From Cepaea nemoralis (taxonomy: Eukaryota; Mollusca; Gastropoda; Stylommatophora; Helicidae), in the NCBI GenBank assembly GCA_014155875.1, contig JACEFZ010021421.1, forward strand, positions 462,001-526,000: a stretch of 64,000 nucleotides of DNA, read 5' to 3'. The translations under genes and the position numbers were made by a program. The notes under the pieces were generated by a model. It saw nothing but the letters and a program-made list of their open reading frames with translations, was not told the DNA's origin and did not search any database. Within the stretch, counting starts at the first letter, position 1. The number at the start of each line of letters is the position of its first letter. Positions 34,701 through 43,700 of this stretch are shown here, piece after piece.

Positions 34701-37700
34701 AGTGATGAAAATATATACACAAATACTAAATTTGACGTTGAAAGCAATCATGCATTCATTGGCATTCAAATCGCTGTGAATATTCCATAACAATATTAAA
34801 TAGTCATCGCTGACAAGGAAACAGCTATTTCCGGCCATTGAAATATCACACCAAAGCATGCAATTTTCATCATTTTCGTTTGGGATTTGCCTCGCGACTT
34901 TAATAGTCGAAAATGACAAGATTTACATAAAAATGGACGATACATCTAATAACACATATTAGAACAAACAATTGCATCTACACAAAACGTGGTTTGCGGG
35001 TATACTTACGTCTGAAAAGGTCACTCTGTATCTCTGTGTGAGAAACGAATTTCAGAAACATGAGATGTACACACGTAAACCGAGGAGGGAAAAACTATAT
35101 AATGTAATTGGTCCCTTTTTTAACGCGAACTTGAAATAATCGGGGAATTTAACATCACGAGTACGCTATATGTCCTTAACATCGGGGTACAATAACAATA
35201 AAGCGGAAATCGCCGTAAGAATTATCTCCGGCAATGTTCGTTAACAGATAACGTAGTAGCTAGGTGTAAGGGTTTAAATTTTCCAGATGGTTCATCGGCC
35301 AGCCATTGAGTGTCTTCATACATAGTACAGTTAATTTCAGTTCATCTCTCACACTGGTCTAGAGATGACATCAGTCCAGATACTGACTGGCCGACCCTCA
35401 TTTATCATACAAGACTTGTGTTTGTGTGGGGTATATGGTGCTTGTATTCTTTGTGTGTATAGTGTCATTGGTGCTTATTTGTTGTTGTGTCCGTGTCTTT
35501 TGTGTCTTGTTATTTTTCTGTTGTTTGTTTGTTTTGTGTCGCTGGGGGAATTGTAGTTTCATGTTTATATGGTGTCACTCAAGTGTGGTATTTGTGTGTC
35601 ACTTGCGATTTGTATTTTTCTATTTGTATTTTACTTGAGGCTTCCTTTTTCTGTTTGTATGTCATGAAAATCTTGTATTTTTCTGTGTATGTATGTACGT
35701 CATTTGAGATTTGTATGTCTGTGTGTAATTGTATATCATATCAGGCTTGGATATCTGTGTTTGTATGTCACACCTGTCTTGTATATTTCACTGTGTTTGT
35801 CACTAGAGCCCTGTATTTTTCTCTGTTTGTTTGTCACTCAAGTCTTGCATTAAAATCCCCAGCTGGAAGAGTCTGTACGAAGAGCTGGAGAAGAGAATGG
35901 AGCCTTTTAAAGACATTCTGGACAATTATGAACTGGAGAAAAAATTGTTGCAAGGTCAGTCAATCACACGGTTTTACCATGTGACACCATGCTTTCATTA
36001 AACATATTTTCTAACTTACTATGAGGGGGAGTCGATAAGTAAGTCACAATTGGCTGTAGAAAAATAACTAAATATGATAACAGATTTAAACCAGTTTATT
36101 TTTATACATACATTGTACCTTTATTTCTCAACATAATTTCCAACATTGATGCACTTATCCCATCATTTTATCAGTCCTCCCAAACGGCTGCATAGAACTG
36201 CGTGCTATGTTTTCTAAACCATGTTTTCACTTCCCATTCAACTTCGGCGTCATTCGCGTCCTTGAGAAAATTTTTCTACCCAGGTATGCACCGCTTTACG
36301 GGACAAACATTTGTCAGCATAAACAGGAAACATTTCCTTATGAATGTCCTTTGCAGGCAGTCCTTTTGCCCACACAAAAAACGCACAACAGCATGTTGCA
36401 CTTCGGTTGTACACTCAGTAAGTACAGTCACCATTTTGTTTATGCACTGCGCATGAGACACCTAGTGCCACCTGACGAACGGGAATATAAAGTTCGATGT
36501 TGCTGTCACCTAATGACACCTCTAGAAAACACCAACTACATTTACCTGCCATCCCACAGAACTGTGTGACTTACTTATTGACTTGCTCTCATATTTCAGA
36601 CAATTTGTTACTCAAATGTGACTAAGCTCTGCAATCACTGGCACAGGTCTGCATCCAGAAATACTTTCTTCTTCTTTTGCCTTCTATCTCCCATTGAGAC
36701 ATAGGCCCTCAACCAGTCCACCACAAGCCCTCCCATCTTTAGCTATCCCAAGCAGCTTCGTCCACGTCCTCCTCGTGTTGTTCATTTCTGCTTCTACTTC
36801 CCTCCTCTGTGAGTTTTAGATATTCCTCCATTTCTTTCGCCCCCATGGGTTCCAGATGAAGGTTTTTTTAGTTATACTATTTTCTGGTTTTCGAAATGTG
36901 TGGCCTGTCTATACTGGGGAGGACATTGTTTTTTTTTAGTGTGCTCTGACCACATGTAAAAAGTGAGGCACATTATACAATTGTTGGGGGTTTCCTACTT
37001 GATTTAAAAAAAAACTTTGTTGCGTATCCCTTACGGGACGTTGCAGTCAACACCAGCATTTTCAGCTGGTGTTGATGTACTAGGCAAGTGTTACGTTCAG
37101 TAGTTTGCCATTGCTTTTTTACGGCACTCTAAAAAAATTTTCTGTAACAAAAATTCAAATGTCCAGGTTTTCTTCTATAGTGCACGTTAATGACTCCAGT
37201 AAATCTCTAGTTGGTTTTAGGCTCATGTTGCCTCTTTGGTTGAAGGCAATTAGTTGATGCTGCAGTTGTTTATATTGATTACTGTAAGTTGGGCTGGACT
37301 ATAGTAGCTTCCTGGCAATTGTGGAACTGGTGTGATCTGCATGCACAGGAAGGGTACCCCAGCAAACCAGTCTGGAACATATGGTATTGGCGATTGTCAC
37401 ATGATATTGATAATTGTCACATGATATTGGTGATTGTCACAGTATATTAAAGGGTAAGAGTTAATGTAACTTTAGGTGTGGACAATATGAGTCAAACCTT
37501 GAAGTAGGACATGAGGAAACACAAGCAGTTTAAGTTTAACAAATTTAGAGAACACATCACTTAGCATGAGACTGCGAGCAACGAAAGCCACAAAGTCAAA
37601 TACAGCCAGGGTGGTCCTAGCCCGACAAACTTGTTTGAATCTACAAGTGTGAATGTAATTTCTCTTCTTTCCTCCTTCCTCTCTCCCCTCAAGATTTCCC

Positions 37701-40700
37701 TATACCAGTGTCCCATGCCATCAAACGCACCCACTTGACTTCATATGTACTTGTAATTTACGAAGTCAACATATTAGTCCAATTGACCAGTATTGTAGGG
37801 TTGAACCCGCTACCCCCACCATCAGCACACCAGAAGAGCGAGTGCTCGTATATGCTGACTTCTATTGACAGTGATGAGATGTATATCATAATCACAGTGG
37901 CTGACAGACACAGAGACTGATATACATGAACAGCACCCAGCAGAGAGTGAAGAGCAACTCTTGTGGTATATTGTTTATGGGAGCCCGTTGCTAGACTCTC
38001 AGCACTATTCTATTGTGACAGTTGATGTGAAATTTTGATTAAAAGATTTGTCTGCACTGCCAGTTATTGTTCCAGGGCCAATTTGACTTGTCCTGTAAGA
38101 CACTAAATCCGGTCTCTGTGGCTAAGGGTTTGCGAATGCGGTTTGTGAGCCCGTATACCTGGGTTCGAAACCCAGGGTGATGGTTTTTTCGAAAAAGGTA
38201 TAGGGGCTGGTCGTTCAGAAAGCAACGGCAAACTACTGAACATAACACTTGCCTAGTACATCAACAGCAGCTGAAAATGCTGGTGTTGACTGCAACGTCC
38301 TGTAAGGGATATGCAACAAATATGTAAGACACTACTTATAAAAGCTTTATTGCCATAAACACCCACCTACACAACATGAAGAGCTTCAGGACATACTTCA
38401 GTCTTTTGTTTGCAATGGAAATACAATGTCCTAATCTTACTCTGAGAGCTTGTCAGAAGCTTCACTTTTATGTGGTCAGTTTTTTGACAGATGATCTGTT
38501 TGTTCATTTTACTCTGAAAGATAACAGTCAACCTGCCATAGGCGTGTAGAAAATCCTACGTGACTGTAATCTCGTGGCAGTGAACAAGAGGTCTCATGGA
38601 TATGTACCCCCTCCCCCCACTGCCACATATACAAGCAAGTGTGTTACACAGCCATCTGCTATATTTAAATTGCTATCAGCACAGGACACAGCAGGCTGAA
38701 ATACAACATGTTTAAATGACAGCTAAACATTTGTTGCAGTTGTGTCCAACATATGCACAACAGTTCAAACTATTTTGTCCACCACCTGCTCCATTTGATA
38801 ACAGAAATCTCAAGTTGACAGCTGCTTTCTTTAGATTTATTCATATTATCATCTGAAGCTATAACAAGCACAGTTACTATTAAACAATTGCTTCTAATAA
38901 GCCTATATTCAAACCATAGAAGAAGGGGTCAGAGTTAGAACCGACCAATCATTTCTCTTCTTTAACCCTACCAGACCTGAGGCCCTGAACCTAACTGTCC
39001 CCTATACCTGGGCTCCTGAGCATTACATAGAAAAAACCAACATGATATAGAAAAATGTTAGTTACATGCAAACAAGTGATTAGAATAAGATGTAACTTGG
39101 AGACATTGTAGAAAATAGGTCTTTCATCTAGCATCAATATTCCACCTTTCTTGATGAAATTCTGACTCCTTAGGGCCTGAATCAACCAAAGTATCGATTA
39201 CCTGTTGGACTGTGAAAAGCCTAGACCTACTTCGCTTTCTTGTTGAAGTGCTTCGTTCATCAGCCACTGGTTTCATTGTGAATTTTCAGAATTTTTTCAA
39301 GTTAAACTACACAAAGTCAGGGGGGAAGGCATTTGCAATGGCTAACCATGAGGTTTGACCATGATTGGTTGGTTATGTTTAGTTTGTGACGCATTTTTTT
39401 CACATATTAGGCAAAGTACCGAAAATTATGTACAGCGGTATAGCGGCAAATTCGGAAAGTACCGAACAATCGGTACAGCGGTCTGGTAGAGCTAAATACT
39501 CGTTACAATAATGGACACAGCGTTGAGGTCTGATGTGTTTATTTGGCTTATGCTGGTATAATATATAATTCTGAGACCTATGGTGCTAGTTCAATGGTTA
39601 GATACAAATTCCATCCATATTCCATAGAAAATGAATGATAGACCTGGCCAATGAAATCTTTTTTAAGAGGTGTCTAGTTGGTAATGCGTCAAAGTACACT
39701 TGTTCCTGCAGTGAGGCGCAGTCGCCATATGGAGGTGACAAGTTTGAATCTCGGTCAGTGACTATAGCTTTCAATTGTTATGTTGTCTGGTGCGTCCTCT
39801 AGTCTCTTTATTCTTACCCCTACTTCTTTGAGTGATGAACAATGCAGGTGCCTGAACAATCTTAGTGGCCTCAAGGGCTTCCCAGTTGATATTTAAATTC
39901 AAACTAGCACAGTGACTTCGGGGATAGTGAGACGCAGTTTCATAATTCTCGACATACCGGGTCAAGGGTCAAGAGTTCAAATTCATCTGTGGGTTGTTTT
40001 TGTTTGGTTGCGCTGGCTCACTTTGAGCTCAAGAGTAGTCCATACACACTATTTATAGCAGTGATGGGCGGAATTTTGTGTGTGGATTAGCTTTCCTTAT
40101 TAACAGTGTCCCCTGCCATGAGGCGAACCCACTCCGACTTCAGAGGTGCCTGTAACTTACATCCCCATTTCAAGGACGACAGGTCAACATTTTAGTCCAG
40201 CTGCCCGGTGTAGGGGTTGAACCGCTTACCTCGGCATCAGCACAATGGGTGTTTAAGAAAACATGTTCTTACCCATTCTGCCATGCTGACTTATCTGTGG
40301 GTTTGGAAGCATACAACTGTGTGCTGATTTTGACAGTATAAGACGTTGGCCGCTCAGGCAGCAAGTGTAAACTAACATTGCCCGGTAAACCACAATCAAT
40401 GCTGGGGTTGAATTCCTCATCCTGCAAAAGACATGCCCACAAGTTTTTAAGCCTATATTCAGATATAAACATTAGCATATTGTGGTAAAGATTTGTTCCA
40501 GAATTCCGGTAACTTGTGTTGTCTTGCACTGTTTAGATCGTGATAAATACACCAACGAGCAGATTGAGAAACTGACCAAGGAGGCCATTAAGAATATGGG
40601 GCACCAGAACCACCGGCAGAAGCTCAAGTACATGGAGAAGCTCAAGCAAGAACATGTGGCTCTTCAGAAGGTGAGTTAGTCTGAATCTGTACAGCTTGTT

Positions 40701-43700
40701 TCATATTTTGATTGGTATTTCCTGTGATGGTAGCTAGATTCATATTTCCTGTACCGATACCTAGATTGATATTTCCTGTGCCGATACCTAGATTAGTATT
40801 TCATGTGAAATTTCCTGTGTCGGATAACTAGATTGGTATTTCCTGAAGCATTTCTTGTAGATTTTCTTGAATTGTATTTCTTGTAGGTTTTCTTGTCTGG
40901 TATGTCCTATAGCAGTTTGTGATTGCCTTTCTTTGCTTTTCAATGATATACATTTTATGCTGTATAAATCAGCTCAGTGGAACATTTTTTAAAACCACTA
41001 CACACCTCACAGGGCAGACGCTTGTCCGTTTTGTAGCCCTGAACGGGCAAGATTTTTTCAGGTTCTGTAAAAATTTCGGGTCGCGTTAGTAAAAACATCA
41101 CAAATAAGGTGTTAGTCAACCGATTTTAGTTAAATAAACAACACAATGAAGGGAAAAGCATGCAGAATATGTTACTCACGTGATTGTTGCCGGTAATCCA
41201 TATATGAACACAAATATTTACGAAATACGGCATGTTGTTTGTGATTTTTCGTCATCTATACGGCAATTTACAAACACATTTTCAGAATCATAATCACATT
41301 CTTTAAAGTCCGACTCACGACTGCTAATGCAAAGTAACGCTTTGCACTGATATCTAGCTCCGATTAATAATCAACTTCGTGCCCTTTAATGTCATTTAAA
41401 TTGAACAGAGCGAAATCTCGGCTATCACTTGAAGAATCGCCAAAATCCATTTTGAAAAACAGCGTAAAACTCCCCAAAACTATCAAAACAAGTCCGTAAA
41501 AGTCTGTTCAAAGTCATTGTAGCGCGTTTACAAATGGCGGCCACGTTGTCAAGCTATGGGCGAAAGTGAAAGTAGCCGACGGAAGTGTCGGAAAGCCGAG
41601 AGATCGTGTTTTTACAATGCATAATAGTATCGGCCGGAATCAGACGTTACGCTCGTATTTAGAGACCGGTCGGTAACGGACGCTATGCCTTGTAAAGGGT
41701 TAAGTGGCAAGATATGATCACAGATACTGAAGCATTGGAAAGATCAGGTTGTGTAGCAGTTTCTTCCATGCTTAATTTCATAGACTTGGATAGTTCACAT
41801 AGGAGGGTGGTAGAATGCCACAGGTCATCATTTTTGGTGAATTACAGATGGTTAAAAGATCTCGGGGTCGGCCTCTACTACTGTATAATGGTGTGTGTGT
41901 AATCAGGATGTGATTGATGCATGCATTGATATTGCACCTTGGGAGCAGGTTGTCGTTTATCATGTTGCATGGAGGGAACAGATCAGAAATGGAATACAAA
42001 GGAGAAAATGGTTGCAGATAGGTCAGACACTGAGCATGTGAGACACCAGATGGTGCGTGATGGTGGAAATGAGCATGCACTCACATGCAGTTATTGTGGG
42101 TGAATATTTTACTGCATGAATTGCTCCGATCAGTCACATTCGCTACTGCCATGTTTTTGTTTTGCACAATGTAACAATCATCTGTCAAGACTGCAAGGTG
42201 CTCTCTCTCTCCCTCCCTCCCCATTGTGTTCTCCATGGCCATAAGTTTAACCGTGTCTCTATCTGTGGTTTGTCCTGCAGAAGTTGTGTGAGTCCCAGGA
42301 AGAACTGCGCAGACAGGTTGCTTTGGTGAAGAAGTACCAGGATAAGCTGGAGAAGCTGGACGGCTCAAGGGACTCCTGTGTTAAGAAGACTCCAGCAAAA
42401 CCCACACCTGCCCGGCCACTAGTTCCTCTTAAGGATGGTACGCAGAGTTTTTAATCTTTGTTTTATGTTTGATTTATTCTAAAATTTGGAAGGGGAGGGA
42501 GGTCATTTTGGTGCAGTGGTTAGCATGTCATCATGGTGGTGTGTTTCAATCCCTGTCGAAGTGGGGGTTTATGTTTTTCTTGTCTTTATTGATCTTGGCA
42601 CCCACATCAATTCACCCTACAATGGGCATCAAATGGGAAATTGCCAGCGGTAACGGTGATGTTGATCCCCATCACACACTGGTGGAAAAATATGTTGTTA
42701 GCAACATGTACAGAATATGCCTCATGGAGTAAAACAAGCTCCTATTTATCATCCAGTGAAGGAGACATTCAGAGAGGCAACAGAAAAACATAACTGTCCA
42801 CATCAAGCGGAACAGCTTCCCATTAACATCAGTACCAGAAACGGAAATCTTGGAAAGGGATCAAACACAAGTCAATGGTGTATACAGACAAAGAAAACAC
42901 CTACAAAGTAGTATACAGCTGAGAACAGCAACTGTTCACCTACTTGGCGATAGGTGATTCATGAACAGGGTTGTGACAACACCGACCCGGATCTCAGTGG
43001 TTGTCGATAATATTTAGTTGGGGTTCTTGATTAACTTCTGCCCAGCCTTACTCCAATTGACACCTAACTGACAATAAGAGAACAATCGTATAACAGGCGA
43101 CTCTAGAATCTTTATTGGAGATTCCGACTCTGACAAACAGACAGACAGGAACAGTTAGTTGAGTGCGAATAGTCTGGTGGACATTTTCCTCATCCCACGA
43201 GAGTCTCATCTGTGAATTATTGAGTCAGGTTGTAGACCGAGGTGATAGGATATAGTCACCTGATGCTGTATGACACCTTCAGGGGCCTCTGGACTTGAGC
43301 CTGGTAGGTTTTAACAGTTACTAACCATGTGGCTTTTGGCACCATCTCGACTCAGCACATCTATTTCAGATAGCTTCACAGAATAGTCTTCAGAGAGCTT
43401 CGGTTAAGCAGCCCAGTCTGTCTCCTGGTTAACTGGAGGTGAGACTTCTCGTCTTGGGTATTGGCAACAGCACTCATTACAGCAACCAGCAAAGGCAAAA
43501 ACAGCAAATGGTCACCCGCACTAGCTGACAGCAGACCGCAAATGGCCACCCGCAAACCGGCACCAGTCGACAGCACACAGCAAAGGAGTTCCTGTAAGCT
43601 AGAACAGGCCAGATGTACCAATCCATCACGCCTTGGCATAATACATCCTACACCAAGATTAATTCCCTAACTTACTCTCTCTTGTGGTCAGTCCCGTAGC

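Noticed and set aside
35365..35984. 165-codon hydrophobic ORF resembling a membrane protein
   Set aside because: It is a GT/T-rich degenerate repeat in HMMR intron 5 that runs into exon 6 in the wrong frame.
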